DNA of 64,000 nt, taken from positions 126,393,453-126,457,452 of the forward strand of contig NC_081554.1 in assembly GCF_963082655.1 (NCBI RefSeq), written 5' to 3'. This document shows positions 1-10,661 of this stretch, one piece after another (within the stretch, counting starts at the first letter, position 1; every line of letters begins with the position of its first letter). The notes below the pieces were generated by a model that did not search any database, was not told the origin of the DNA, and saw only the letters and a program-made list of their open reading frames with translations. A program made the position numbers and the translations under genes. The DNA comes from Stomoxys calcitrans. Taxonomy: Eukaryota > Arthropoda > Insecta > Diptera > Muscidae.

Positions 1-302
1 CTGCCCATGCATCCCGAAAAATGCACTGTTTGGTGTGGTTTGTACGCTGGTGGAATCATTGGACCGTATTTTTTCAAAGATGCTGTTGGACGTAACGTTA
101 CGGTGAATGAACACATTTCGAACCGAACACTGATTTTGGTAATAAAATTCAATGATTTGCAAGCGTTGCTCGTTAGTAAGTCTATTCATGATGAAATGTC
201 AAAGCATACTGAGCATCTTTCTCTTTGACACCATGTCTGAAATCCCACGTGATCTGTCAAATACTAATGCATGAAAATCCTAACCTCAAAAAAATCACCC
301 TT
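1..302 (+). mobile_element. Foldback Tc1/mariner derivative, right part (cut by window start)
   Basis: The sequence is the same as the last 302 bp of the complete element at 12326-12922, with about one base difference seen. It begins inside a transposase fragment (HPEKCTVWCGLYAGGIIGPYFF, cut by the window edge) and runs into the long terminal inverted repeat. It ends in CACCCTT followed by TA at 303-304, the usual Tc1/mariner target dinucleotide. The near identity of two copies 12 kb apart suggests recent mobility. No functional transposase can be made from this fragment. Confidence 0.85.
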
Positions 303-345
303 TACAATTCCATCCTGTTCTTCATTTTTAAAAATCTGCAGCATC

Positions 346-597
346 ATGGCACCTTCTGCTTCTCTTTTAATCTGTGGTGCGTGTGAAAAAAAACATTACT
401 AAAACATGCGGCTCCGTCAGCTGCTATGATTGTCAAAGCTGGTTTCATTTAAAGAATTGTTCACAGCTAAAGGATGACTCTTTAGATTTTCTTGTAAAAA
501 ACTCTGGACGAATTCGTTGGAAATGCCAAGGATGTCAATCACTTAGTCGCTGTGATGATAGCATAGACAACCTTTCGTATCTGAACTTAATTGTTTT
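346..597 (+). pseudogene. ORF1 fragment with PHD-type zinc finger, CR1-like non-LTR element
   Basis: An ATG at 346 opens MAPSASLLICGAC, with the first CxxC pair of a zinc finger. A run of eight A's at about 385-393 carries an apparent one-base shift. The adjacent frame then gives CGSVSCYDCQSWFHLKNC and, further on, WKCQGC. Read across the shift, this is the C-x2-C ... C-x2-C ... H-x2-C ... W-x-C-x2-C pattern of a PHD finger, found in ORF1 of many CR1/Jockey-type retrotransposons. Homology stops near 590-597, where the minus-strand LOA/I-like element begins. It is probably the 5' part of the same plus-strand element whose RT lies at 13505-15464. The rest of ORF1 and the endonuclease are absent. 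The link between the two parts is inference. Confidence 0.6.
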
Positions 598-1592
598 CTA
601 TACCACTCCCCTAAGTTGGTTCAAGTCTGATATTGTGTCTCCACCTAAGTACTGATATCTGTTGGACGCGAAAGCCGGGCAATGACAAAGGAAATGCTCC
701 AACGTCTCATCATGTTCCCCGAATGCCCTACACATGCTATCACTTGCCGCACCGATTTTACATAAGTGAGCTCGTAGTCCTATGTGTCCTGTTATGATAC
801 CAATAGCTATACTGACCTCCTTCTTGCATCCTTTCAGTAATAGCCTCGTCTTCTCACGATCTGGATCCCCCCATAGGATTTTTGCCGTCCTACCGACCGT
901 TTCGCTGTTCCACAATGTTGCATTCGCATTCGTCGCCCACTCCCTTAACTCGGACTGCATCGACCCGAAAGGCTTCGGGTTAACCAAGTTTATTGACGAC
1001 AGTCCTATGGCCTTCACCGCCAAATCGTCTGCCCTTTCATTTCCCCTTACTCCGTTATGGCCCGGAACCCAAACGATGCAAATTTTCCTATGCTCAGAGA
1101 AGGCGTTAATCTCCTTCTTACACTGCAAGACTGTTCGTGACCTACCGTCCTGGTTGTTATTGCCCTTATGGCCATTTTACTGTCAGTAAAGATGTTCACA
1201 ATCGACGTCCTAGCGTTAGCACTTCACGCATTCCGTGATCGCCCGGATCTCCGCCTGCAAGGCCGTATTATGGTCAGGAAGTCTAAAACAGATGTCAGTC
1301 CCTGGGTTCTCAATGTAAACCCCCAGGCCCACTCTGTCCTCTAGCTAGGATCCATCCGTGTAACATGCTCTTCCAGATGGCAATACTAGGGTTCCGTCAA
1401 TCCAAGACTCTGCCGATGGCATCAGTGCTTCGCACTCGACTTCCAGGTTCATCTCAGGTATCCGATCGGAAACCTCTTCCCTTCCTCCAAGGTTTCCTAT
1501 CGTCGCCTCGATTATACCGCGATGGTATGAGCAGCTCCCACCCTCAATCCATTCTCCCATGGCCTTAAGTCTCATAGCCGCAGTGGGTGCCT
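598..1592 (-). pseudogene. RNase H domain and C-terminus of LOA/I-like ORF2
   Basis: The minus strand encodes AAMRLKAMGEW, then the RNase H start CYTDGS near 1350-1365. An in-frame TAG follows, and another reading frame continues with VYIENPGTDICFRL and LQAEIRAI. The RNase H end WVPGHNGVRGNERADDLA lies near 1030-1085. The C-terminal region has the spaced Cys/His pattern (CRAFGEHDETLEHFLCHCP) typical of the RT tail, and the ORF stops at 598-600. The aspartates expected in RNase H are visible in YTDGS and in ERADD. The right edge joins in frame to the RT at 10666 once LTR element 1 is removed (KCEA + PTAAMRL). Confidence 0.75.
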
Positions 1593-4567
1593 TGTAGCAT
1601 ACAACGGTCAATTTCAATTTCTTGAAAAGCCAGTACATGTTGATCAAGTCAATGAGCAGACAAGTTGGCATTGGCACGCTTATTCGGCTCGGCCTTATTG
1701 CTCGTCGGTGGGTATGGGATCTTGCCATTGTCAAGCTCGAAAACGCTACCATAAAACTTTAAAAAGAATTGTCTATAAAGCGTGCAAGTTAAGCTAAGAT
1801 GGGGACGAAATAGCAACGCAAGAAGTAGAAAAGAGAAAGAAGAAAATCGATTTTGCAGAGCCTATTGTATTCAGGTTATAGTTGTAGCAACCTGAAAAGT
1901 CTATGCCCACCCATCCATGTTACCTGGTATCCACCAATATATCCCTGGTAACCCATAACCAAAACCTCCCCTCTACGCTACTGCGGTGCCTTCAGGAATC
2001 AAACATAAAGAAATTGCTTAGCACATATCTATCGATTTCATGATTTTATTCGACATTGTAACCGATATTAATTCAAAAACAGACATATTCATTTGAAATT
2101 CACAAACATTTTTCTTTAAACCCTTATATATATATATACAAAAGATAATAATAAAAAAACCAAAAAAAAAGATAAAAAAAACAAACAAATCAAAATAACT
2201 TGCTTAACTGCTGTTGTTAACTATATGGCTAAAATTTAAAACGAAATGATTAACAGTGACAGAGGTTTGTTCGTAGGTGTCTGTTACGATCGACTGAAAT
2301 TTTAAACAAAAATGTTAATGCGCATATGTTCAATATGCATAAGAAAGCAAAAGCAAATAAAAAAAAACGCAAGGCAAAATGATCGAAGTTCAATGACCTG
2401 TTTCCGGACGGACAGGTGAAATGGCAAATGTATTAGTGTTATTCTCTGTTTGGTCTTATTTGCTGCTTAAAATTGTGTCATAATTTCAAAACATAAAACC
2501 CAATGCAATAATTACAACAACAAATGAAAAAGTAAAACGATTCTTTTGGTCACATCAACTGGTTTACCATAGGGAAAACAACAAAAACAACATTCACGTT
2601 TGTACGGCTATGCATTTATGTACTGAGAGTAAGGGACCACCATTCAAAAACAAGTGAGCATATTAAACTGCAGCCAAGAGCTTGCTATATGTTTCAATGC
2701 CTCTAAAGCTGTAAGGAGAAAATAACAAGGCATACACAAAAGGAAAAAAACCCTTGAACGCCTACGTGAATGTTATTTTCGAGTCCTTTTACCAGGATTT
2801 ATAAAATGTTCTAATTATTTTGATCTATTTGAAATTTATTGCAGCTGAAGTTGTGACCAAAGAAATATATTTTGAATTTATTCAAAATAAAAGAGAATCT
2901 TCATTGAAACCACCACTGCTCTTCAATATTCTAACGGTCTGCTCAAATGATTGGCACAACTAGTCCATGCAGCCACAGCATTAATGACAGCAAGTGGTGT
3001 TTTCAAATAAAGCAACAACAACAACAAAACAAAGGAGTAAAGAAACCACTTACTTGTCGTTTAGATCCCACGATGAAAGGCCTTTCAGCAGGGGTATGCG
3101 GGGCAGGGCTATTTGCACTTCCCAACACTGGTGGATGTTCTTATAACTTACTAGATTTGTTGGTTGTTTTATTTATTGTCTCTTTTATGTGACTTGTTGT
3201 TGTAGTCTTTGGGTGTAATGTTTTAATATGATTTTCTTTTTCTTTATTAGTGTTTCACTTTTTCTACATTTTTTAAATATATCCTTTTTTTCTCCGACCA
3301 CTTGCGTAATTTTTACCCTTTAAAATTTTGGAAACTAAATAAATTTTAGAGACACTATAAAGTTGTTAAAAATGTTACTTTTTCTCCAAAGAACCGATTT
3401 AAAAAAAATGAATATAAATGGAAGCGGTTCAAAATCAAACAACACATACGAACAAATAACATGAGATTTTCATGCATGCAAAGCAGACTTCTGCTTGGAA
3501 AAAAAAATTCAATTTCTTTCTTTTTCAGGTTCTTACAGTTTTCAGGCTATCAAAGCAACGATCTTTTTTTTCTGATTCGCACTATAAAATAGGTCACTTT
3601 TAAGGCTGCGAATATGAGCAGGAACACACTATTTTTTTTTTTTGTTTGGGGTTATATAGCACACAAAGGCGGTCAGGGCTTCGCCGCAGTCCCCGAATAC
3701 TTCCTCTCCACTCCCCTGACCACGGACACAACGCGGGGAGTAGGAACGAGTTAATTTCACGACGCTGAGTAACAGACTGATGGGTTCCGTGTAAATGGGA
3801 TGCAATGGTACTCCAAGTCAAGCCAGGGACTTCGTTCGCCTCAAAAGAGAAACCAAATCGACCAAAGAGAGTTAGAAACCTTTGTAGGTTTTTAATCGGG
3901 AAATGGTTAATGCGGGTTTCATATGCGGCAAATCAATAATTGAAATGACCGGAAATAAATTATGATTCAATGGTAGTTTGGCTCAAAAATTTATCCAAAC
4001 ACCCTAATTGGAAAATTTAACATAAGTTAGAATAAAATTCCAACAATGGATAATTAAAGAAGTTCCGAAAACTGAGCGGTTTTCATAAAAAAAAACGGAT
4101 GACGTTTCAATAAAAAAAATTCACAGCGGTTTTATTAAAAATTGACTCAACAAACAACGATCGTAGCTTTATGTACACTTGTTCACTCTGGGAAAGCTTG
4201 CCAAAGATGAGGCAGATGGCTTCTCGGCCAGGCCCTTTTCTACTCTCGCCAAAGCATCAGAATTTCCCAAGCTCTTAGCAAAGTTTACAACAAAAAAGAA
4301 ATGGCCCGACATATACCAATGCAAAACAAACTCAATATGTCGCGGAGAAAAGGAGATAACATCATTGCCTAGGGCATAAAGACTCAATGGCATAGCATAG
4401 ATATAACAGCGATTAAATGTAATGTGCGAAATCACAGGTATAATCTAGGGAGCTATTTGCCAAACCAAGCCACCAACACCATAACACAATCAGTCTGGCC
4501 ACAAACCGGAAAAGGAACAAAAAAGAAAAGAAAGATTTAAACCAACACAGCCACAAGCGCCACTACA
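1593..4567 (-). repeat. 3' LTR of LTR element 1 (about 2.98 kb)
   Basis: The outer end is fixed by the GCCT duplication at 1589-1592 and by restoration of the interrupted ORF. The inner end is inferred: on the minus strand the LTR would start TGTAGTGG right after a G-tract and end ATGCTACA, giving 5-bp terminal inverted repeats TGTAG/CTACA. No second LTR copy exists in the element to confirm the length. The interior is AT-rich with homopolymer runs, and I see no credible coding region. The small ORFs at 2947-3192 and 3600-3821 are not supported by anything else. The outer edge is certain, the inner edge moderately so. Confidence 0.65.
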
Positions 4568-4580
4568 TTTACCCCCCCGC
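4568..4580 (-). promoter_or_regulatory. Polypurine tract of LTR element 1
   Basis: The minus strand reads GCGGGGGGGTAAA directly before TGTAG at the proposed LTR start. A purine-rich tract at this place primes plus-strand DNA synthesis in LTR retrotransposons. It lies 57 bp downstream of the pol stop codon. Confidence 0.5.
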
Positions 4581-4636
4581 CAAAATCAGGTTTCGGGGAG
4601 GAAAAAAACTCGAAAGCTGATCACGCTTGTGGATGT

Positions 4637-7600
4637 TCATTGCCTTATATCCTTCGCATGATAATTACCAAGGGATCGTCCTTGTAGATCCTCAAGTTCG
4701 TAATAGTAATTGCCCAGTTTCCTACGTATCCGGGCTTTAACAAAAGTTGGAGCCAACTTGGCATTGTACCCCTGCTCAAAGTTGCTTTGGCGAAAATTTC
4801 TCCGGAAAACCTCTTGACCAACTTCGTAGGAAACCTGTCTGGACCGAAGGTTATATGCCCTTTCATTGCGCTCAAACTGCTTCCTCATGAAATCCGAAGC
4901 CTTAGCACGAATAATATCAAATGAGTCCGAACGATTGAAATTGACAGCCCTATCATCTAACATGCCCAAGTTTCTTAATAATTTATAAGAAGCACCATTG
5001 GTCACCATATGCTGACCGAATGCCATGAAATAAGGGGAAGTACCAACGGAGGAGTGAACTGTAGACCTAAGTGCACATGCAATTCGACTCAGATTCTCAT
5101 CCCAATCCTTCTGGTTAGGATTTACATACGCCCTTATCGCAGAAATAACTGATCTGTTCACTCTCTCAGACGCATTTGCCTGGGGAGAGTGAACCGCAGT
5201 ATAAACATGAGAAATGCCATAATGTTGCAGAAGTTTATTGAAATTATTCGCCCTAAATTGGGTTCCGTTGTCGGAAACAACAACCTCGGGGACGCCAAAA
5301 GTGTGAAAAAGATACTCCTCCAGGAACTTGACAACTATATCGGCCGTAAACTTCTTAACAGGATGGATAAAACAAAATTTCGAAAAATGGTCCAACGCCA
5401 CAAAAATTCCTACGTTACCGGTTCTGGACCTAGTATACGGTCCTAAAAAGTCCACATACAGCCTCTGGAAGAACCTATGAGTGTCCCCTGCCTTACCCAT
5501 CGGTGGTCTCATAATGTAATTCGGGTGTTTAGTGGATTTGCAGATCTCACAACTGTTAATGTAATTTCGGACATCATCGACCAAATTTGGCCAGTAGTAA
5601 TATCTTCGGATTCTCTCCAGTGCCTTATTAATTCCGCAATGAGATGAGAAGGGGTCATCGTGGTGCTTTCGCAGGACCTCAGGAACTAAACCCGATGGAA
5701 TCCAAAGTTTCCATGCCAAGTCGTCAGTTGTTTGTTCCCCGCGTGCGTGCTCTGTCCTTCTATACAAAAACCCATCGATTATTTTTAAGTCAGGTGTATG
5801 ATCGATATTAGCTTGAACCCTTCTTAACAAGTCTTTGTAGTCTTCGGAGTTAAAGTGGGTAGAATTCAAATCTACAAAAACCCCACTGTCCTTACCTATC
5901 TCGGACAAACACAAGACCTCGGACAAGTCATCAGAGTTGACACGGGAGAGCGTATCAGGAACTATATTTTGCGTACCCTTTCGATGTTCAATCTTAAACC
6001 GATAGCCTTGTAGTTTCAAAGCCCATCTGGCCAGCCTTGTGCTTAGGTCTGTTTGGGACATGAGCCATTTTAATGATGCGTGATCAGTTATCACAGTGAA
6101 CTCATGCCCCTCGACATAAGCCCTGAATTTTTTTATACTCAGCATTGCTGCCAAGCATTCTTGTTCGGTGACACTGTAGTTGCGTTGGGCTTGGTTGAGT
6201 TTCTTAGACATAAAAGCTATCGGAAACTCATCACCCTCCGCATTCTTCTGCACCAATACACTTCCTATTCCTGTTTTGCTAGCATCGCAGTGTATGTAAA
6301 AAGGCTGCGAGAAATCAGGACTATGCAAAACAGGGGCTGAACTCAAGATTGACTTTAAATCCTCAAAAGCTTTCTGGGCATCATCGGTCCACGCAAATTT
6401 TCTTTTTGCCTTTAACAAATCTGTTAAAGGGGTTGACAGGGCAGCATAGTTCCTAATAAATTTCCGGTACCAACCCGACATACCAAGAAAACGTCTGACC
6501 TGTTTAACAGACCTCGGTGTCGGAAATTCTGTAACGGCGGCAACTTTATCTGGGTCTGTTCGGATAACCCCGTTTCCCACAACATGGCCTAAATATCGGA
6601 CTTCAGTCACGCAAAATTTACTTTTCTCGACATTTATGGTTAAACCAGCGTTTCGTAGACACTTAGCCACTTCCATTAACACAGCAATATGTCGCTCAAA
6701 GGATGCCGATACCACAAGAAGATCATCCAGATAGACAAACACTTCAGATCTGAGGTCCGCAGGTATCACCCGGTCCATGAGCCTGCACATGGTCTGTGGC
6801 GCATTGCATAGACCGAAGGGCATGACTTTGAAATGATACAGCGGCCTCCCAGGTACCGTGAATGCTGTCTTATCTTTCGATGAGTCATCAAGTGGTATTT
6901 GCCAAAAGGCATCTTTGAGGTCCAAACTACTGATAAATTCCGCCTTGGGCAGACGGCTTAAAATGCCGTCGATATGTGGAAGCGGATAAGCGTCACCTAT
7001 TGTCAGAGAGTTTAGTTTCCTGCTGTCGAGACACAATCTATTTTTGCCAGGTTTTCTATGTAGCACCACTGGAGAAGACCAGGCACTAGAGGATTCTTCT
7101 ATCACCCCCATGGCAAGCATTCGGTCCAACTCTTCATAAATCAACTTCTCAATCGCCGGAGAGACTGGGAAGTGCCGTTGTTTAACTGGTTTTGCATCAC
7201 CAGTATCGATGGCATGGCATAAAACAGTAGTCTTTCCCAGGCCCGCCTTCGCGAATGAAGGGAAAAGACCTATCACCCTTTGCATCTCGAACCGCTGCTC
7301 GGAGGTCAACACACTATCACCCAAAATCTCACAAACGTCAGGGAAAAGATTAAGCGAACCTATGGCCGGTAACAAAGACGGTGGTAAAAGGTCATATAAA
7401 CGCCAAAAATCGATCCCTAAAATCAGATTCTGCGAGAGAGTAGGTACAATGAAAAGCCTTATGTCCATTTTTCGACCGCGAAATTCAATTGAAGTCTCCA
7501 AAATCCCTAAAACCTTTTGAGCTTTGCCATCGGCAGTGTTCACTGTGGTGTGAAGAGGTTTGTATGGAATATCCGAATGTAACATTCGTGTAGCCGCATC

Positions 7601-8137
7601 AGAACCTAAACAGGATACGGAAGCGCCAGTATCGAGGAGACCCATCATATTTCTGCCTAACAACTGAACTTCAGCATAGGGTCTTACATCTCCAGGTCTG
7701 TCTAGGACAGAAACAGAGAAGATTTTCCTCACAGATTTAATCTTTTTCCAAAAAGTTTTCATTCTAATACTCGACCTACTAGGCCTGTAGTCTTCACCAA
7801 AAATCCTCTTTCTGACTTCATAATAATTCCTAAGTCTCTCATGGAAAGGAACCAAAGGATTAGGACCTAACCGTCGTTCTAACTCAGGGTTATCTGTACA
7901 AAGTAATGCCTTTTCATTTCCATTTCCTGTGTAGTTAACACCATCATTTCCATCGTTAAAGCTGGGTGATTTATTTTCAAGTCTGGGTAAATTATTGTCA
8001 TATCCGGTTAAAGTACTGTCAAAATTGGGTAAAATATCCTCACACCCTATTTTGTTTCGAGGCTCGTTCGAGCATGACTCGTTTTGGCTGCACCCTTTGG
8101 TGCCATCGCTGAATAGTTTTTTGGATTCGAGCTGCAT
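4637..8137 (-). CDS. pol: Pol polyprotein of LTR element 1 (PR-RT-RNase H-IN)
   Basis: The ORF has 1166 codons from its first ATG, but translation probably enters from gag by a -1 frameshift at 8116-8122. The domains run in order. Protease has LLDTGAS near residue 170. Reverse transcriptase has VYLDDLL near residue 467. RNase H has HCDAS and later TDHASLKWL. Integrase has an HHCC zinc motif (H...HCG...CEICK near 825-865), then the three acidic residues in YVDFLG (~895), SDNGTQF (~957) and NASERVN (~989). The C-terminus has the GPY/F-like pattern of Gypsy integrases (KARIRRKLGNYYYELEDLQG). All visible catalytic residues are present and no stop interrupts the ORF. There is no chromodomain and no env ORF downstream. 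The ORF looks competent, but its copy has no 5' LTR promoter. Confidence 0.93.
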   Translation of the reverse strand: MQLESKKLFSDGTKGCSQNESCSNEPRNKIGCEDILPNFDSTLTGYDNNLPRLENKSPSFNDGNDGVNYTGNGNEKALLCTDNPELERRLGPNPLVPFHERLRNYYEVRKRIFGEDYRPSRSSIRMKTFWKKIKSVRKIFSVSVLDRPGDVRPYAEVQLLGRNMMGLLDTGASVSCLGSDAATRMLHSDIPYKPLHTTVNTADGKAQKVLGILETSIEFRGRKMDIRLFIVPTLSQNLILGIDFWRLYDLLPPSLLPAIGSLNLFPDVCEILGDSVLTSEQRFEMQRVIGLFPSFAKAGLGKTTVLCHAIDTGDAKPVKQRHFPVSPAIEKLIYEELDRMLAMGVIEESSSAWSSPVVLHRKPGKNRLCLDSRKLNSLTIGDAYPLPHIDGILSRLPKAEFISSLDLKDAFWQIPLDDSSKDKTAFTVPGRPLYHFKVMPFGLCNAPQTMCRLMDRVIPADLRSEVFVYLDDLLVVSASFERHIAVLMEVAKCLRNAGLTINVEKSKFCVTEVRYLGHVVGNGVIRTDPDKVAAVTEFPTPRSVKQVRRFLGMSGWYRKFIRNYAALSTPLTDLLKAKRKFAWTDDAQKAFEDLKSILSSAPVLHSPDFSQPFYIHCDASKTGIGSVLVQKNAEGDEFPIAFMSKKLNQAQRNYSVTEQECLAAMLSIKKFRAYVEGHEFTVITDHASLKWLMSQTDLSTRLARWALKLQGYRFKIEHRKGTQNIVPDTLSRVNSDDLSEVLCLSEIGKDSGVFVDLNSTHFNSEDYKDLLRRVQANIDHTPDLKIIDGFLYRRTEHARGEQTTDDLAWKLWIPSGLVPEVLRKHHDDPFSSHCGINKALERIRRYYYWPNLVDDVRNYINSCEICKSTKHPNYIMRPPMGKAGDTHRFFQRLYVDFLGPYTRSRTGNVGIFVALDHFSKFCFIHPVKKFTADIVVKFLEEYLFHTFGVPEVVVSDNGTQFRANNFNKLLQHYGISHVYTAVHSPQANASERVNRSVISAIRAYVNPNQKDWDENLSRIACALRSTVHSSVGTSPYFMAFGQHMVTNGASYKLLRNLGMLDDRAVNFNRSDSFDIIRAKASDFMRKQFERNERAYNLRSRQVSYEVGQEVFRRNFRQSNFEQGYNAKLAPTFVKARIRRKLGNYYYELEDLQGRSLGNYHAKDIRQ

Positions 8138-9732
8138 TTCCTACAGCTGGGTTTGTATGTCTGTGGTGCCCCACACCCATAACAAAATATGGTGCGTTCT
8201 GCCAAACAATCTTGGTAACGGTGTCCCGCCCCTCGGCAATTCCAGCAAATCAAACTAATTTCTGCTATATCCTCATCAGGTGGCAGCAACTCTAATACCG
8301 GTGTCTGTTCAGGTTCGATATCAATCTCGGATAACCGCTTTTGGAGGTGACCCACCTTACTACCAGAAACACCATGCCTTTTATAAACGTCCTGAATGAA
8401 AAATTCGCGGCGGCGGCAAATCTCACGAAGTTGACCGATAGATTCTATTTTCATATTTAAAATTTCGTGCTGGATTTCTGGCAAAAGATTACGTCTCAAG
8501 ATCTCAACCAGTGTTTTACCACTCAAAGGCTGCTCCAATCGATCCACGAGGTCGATAACCGATTCGTAAAAGGAGTCAAAAGATTCATGAGACTTTTGTT
8601 TCCGGTCTCGGATCATCTCCCTAATATCTACATCCGTACGCGAATCCTTATACTGTTCACGCAGTGCACGACAAAGATCTGGCCATTTAACAATATCTAC
8701 CGTCTTGTGGAATCGCCAAAACCAATCGTTGGCTTTCCCGTCAAATAACGCACTAGCATTGCCACACAACAAATGAAAATTGCCACCTAAGGTTTGGTTT
8801 GTCAACGCTTCAACCCTATAGATAAAACTGTCGACCGGCAAACAGTTTGAGCTTCCATTAAATTTCATCTTCCAGTTAAACATAATTTGGCTAACCTTAT
8901 CGGGTCGGATACATAAATCAGGCACGGTGACTGATCCTGCAGAGTACGGGCGATTAGTACCAAGCCTAGCATTAAAAGAATCCTGACCACCACTAACATT
9001 CGGCCGATTATTTGATGATGAAGGCAAACCAAGGAGCTGCTCAAGTGTGCGCTGCTCTACATCAGGTAATGTATGCATTCGTGGTGCTCTGTTAGCATCC
9101 GGTGAAGTCGTGTTCAAGGCATGAGAAGAATTTATATCCACTCTGTTCAATTGAGGTGGATTACTCTGAATGTGGCCCATTTGGAAGGCATTCGAACCCA
9201 ATCTAGACAAACTGGTCTCAACACTCTTATCAACCAAAGTCGAGATTTGGCTGGACAAAGCGGACAAAAGTTGGGATTGCTGTTCAGAAACAATCCTAGA
9301 TACCATACTCTGAATGTCATTCAAAGAAAATTCAGACATACCAAGGGTCGTACTAGAGGAGGTATTAGAAGGTTTTCCCTGTGAAACATTAGTCGCATTT
9401 CCTGATTGACTAGATGTAGATGGGACTAAATCGGTTGATCTCATTGAGTCAAAATTCTTGGCTTTCGATGAAGATCTAGTAGCTACAGGTGATGAAGCAG
9501 GCTTAGGCGCCGACGGAGTAGGATCTTTCGTAATTTTCTTACCACACACTGGGCAATTAGGATTGGTTTTAATGTGATTGCTAACACAAGTCTTGTGAAA
9601 TAAATGCCTGCAAACAGTTTCGGTCAAAACGGACTTATCTGGGACAGTAGCATTGCACACGCCACATTTTGGACCGTTTTCCTCACTAGCTAGCGCGGTA
9701 GGCAAATCCTCATTACTACGTTGGAGTACCAT
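8047..9732 (-). CDS. gag: Gag of LTR element 1 with N-terminal RING-H2 finger
   Basis: Start chosen at ATG 9732 (MVLQRSNEDL). An upstream in-frame ATG at 9789 would add a hydrophobic stretch encoded in the A-rich leader and is less likely. Length is about 561 aa. Residues 23-63 form a full RING-H2 pattern: C23-x2-C26-x14-C41-x-H43-x2-H46-x2-C49-x10-C60-P-V-C63. A Ser/Thr/Pro-rich low-complexity region follows (about 70-300), then a capsid-like part (FNWKMKFNGSSNCLPVDSFI ... WFWRFH) and two zinc motifs near the C-terminus: CWNCRGAGHRYQDC (CCHC) and C-x2-C-x9-C-x2-C. RING-H2 domains usually act as E3 ubiquitin ligases. Activity here is inference. The Gags of elements 2 and 3 lack the RING. The ORF overlaps pol by 91 nt. 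Confidence 0.9.
   Translation of the reverse strand: MVLQRSNEDLPTALASEENGPKCGVCNATVPDKSVLTETVCRHLFHKTCVSNHIKTNPNCPVCGKKITKDPTPSAPKPASSPVATRSSSKAKNFDSMRSTDLVPSTSSQSGNATNVSQGKPSNTSSSTTLGMSEFSLNDIQSMVSRIVSEQQSQLLSALSSQISTLVDKSVETSLSRLGSNAFQMGHIQSNPPQLNRVDINSSHALNTTSPDANRAPRMHTLPDVEQRTLEQLLGLPSSSNNRPNVSGGQDSFNARLGTNRPYSAGSVTVPDLCIRPDKVSQIMFNWKMKFNGSSNCLPVDSFIYRVEALTNQTLGGNFHLLCGNASALFDGKANDWFWRFHKTVDIVKWPDLCRALREQYKDSRTDVDIREMIRDRKQKSHESFDSFYESVIDLVDRLEQPLSGKTLVEILRRNLLPEIQHEILNMKIESIGQLREICRRREFFIQDVYKRHGVSGSKVGHLQKRLSEIDIEPEQTPVLELLPPDEDIAEISLICWNCRGAGHRYQDCLAERTIFCYGCGAPQTYKPSCRKCSSNPKNYSAMAPKGAAKTSHARTSLETK
8116..8122 (-). promoter_or_regulatory. Slippery heptamer A AAA AAC for -1 gag-pol frameshift (element 1)
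   Basis: In the gag frame the codons are CCA AAA AAC, giving the canonical X XXY YYZ heptamer A AAA AAC. It lies four codons after the last cysteine of the Gag zinc motif, inside the 91-nt gag/pol overlap. A -1 slip leads straight into the pol ORF. A downstream RNA structure was not assessed. Confidence 0.75.
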
Positions 9733-10632
9733 TTTGAAAAAAAAAACCCAAGACAACAAGAGAAGAAAAATCGAAGTAAAATCCTTCACCAGACGACTTC
9801 ACGAAAAGTAAAAAAAAAAAACCCAAAAATATTTGAATTTGAAAAGCTAAAAATATTCAGAAAAATATTTCGCTTTTTATTATTCAAAAACAAAAACAAA
9901 AGTATGGAAGTCAAAATAAATCCCAAAAAAAATAAAAAATGTAACTCTTAAAAATCAAGAGAAAAAAAATATTCCAAGACGGAAAAAAAATCTAAAATAA
10001 AAAAGAATAAATAACCAAAAATAAAGCAAAAAGAAAATAAAAAACCAATAATGGAAAAAAAAAATCTAATAAAAATCGAAATTTCCAAAACCCAAAATAA
10101 TCATGAAATTATTTGATTCCTTTAGGCGACCACCAGTAGAAAGGGAGAACAAAATATAAAATATATCTAGGCTCTAAAAAAAAAAGAAATTCCCCAAAAG
10201 AGAAAGTTAGATCTAAAAGAAAAGATAAGCTTACGTTGGTTGCAAACGTAATCGAAAACATTCACAAATTCCAATACGTAAATTAGAGAGAAAATATCTT
10301 AAGAATTTTAAAGTCTAGGTCAGTATTAGACAGAGGTCCAAAATCCTGAATTCGCCAAACAGCAAAATACAAAAGATACCTTCATAAAGATACAAGGCCG
10401 TGTACCCCTATAACTGGTAGTATTCGACAGCACCACTGCATTTAACGAAATACAAATTCCATTGAAATTGAGATACACAGAAGAAAATTGAAAAATTGGA
10501 AAGGATGGGAATACACAAAAAGATAGAAAAGGAAAATAGGAGCTGAGCGATTTTGCCAAAATATAAAAAAAAATATTTTGAAGTTTAAAAAAAAATAAAT
10601 TAATTTACGAAAATCAGTTTCAAAACGCTCTG
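9733..10632 (-). other. 5' leader of LTR element 1 between PBS and gag
   Basis: About 900 bp of strongly biased sequence: A-rich on the plus strand, T-rich in the element's sense. No credible ORF is seen. The leader motif shared by elements 2 and 3 was not found here. Confidence 0.7.
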
Positions 10633-10650
10633 GCCCCACGTTGGGCGCCA
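10633..10650 (-). promoter_or_regulatory. Primer binding site, tRNA-Lys type (element 1)
   Basis: The minus strand reads TGGCGCCCAACGTGGGGC, which equals the PBS known for tRNA-Lys(1,2)-primed retroelements. The same 18 nt occur at the same place in elements 2 and 3. Normally the 5' LTR ends 3 nt before it. Here only TATAAAATTTT-like sequence and then the GCCT duplication follow. Confidence 0.9.
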
Positions 10651-10661
10651 AAAATTTTATA

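Larger units (their letters stand above)
1593..10661 (-). mobile_element. LTR element 1: Ty3/Gypsy retrotransposon with RING-Gag; 5' LTR missing
   Basis: A 9.07-kb minus-strand insertion lies in the RT gene of the LOA/I-like element. Both flanks carry the 4-bp duplication GCCT (1589-1592 and 10662-10665), and removing the insert plus one copy restores the RT reading frame. The order on the minus strand is PBS (10633-10650), leader, gag (9732-8047), pol in the -1 frame (to 4637), a G-rich polypurine tract and a 3' LTR (4567-1593). No 5' LTR is present: only 11 bp separate the PBS from the duplication. The two ORFs have no internal stops. The long LTR, Lys-type PBS and 4-bp duplication resemble the Ulysses/Osvaldo group of Gypsy elements (family assignment inferred). 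Confidence 0.88.

Noticed and set aside
782..1189. Plus-strand ORF of 135 codons
   Set aside because: Antisense to the RNase H coding part of the LOA/I-like element, which has clear motifs on the minus strand.
9733..9789. Upstream ATG adding a hydrophobic leader (signal peptide) to element 1 Gag
   Set aside because: The extra residues come from the T-rich leader and would place a cytosolic Gag and RING domain in the secretory path; the ATG at 9732 is the better start.
9721..9951. Lys/Asn-rich plus-strand ORF
   Set aside because: Product of the A-rich leader of element 1; low complexity.
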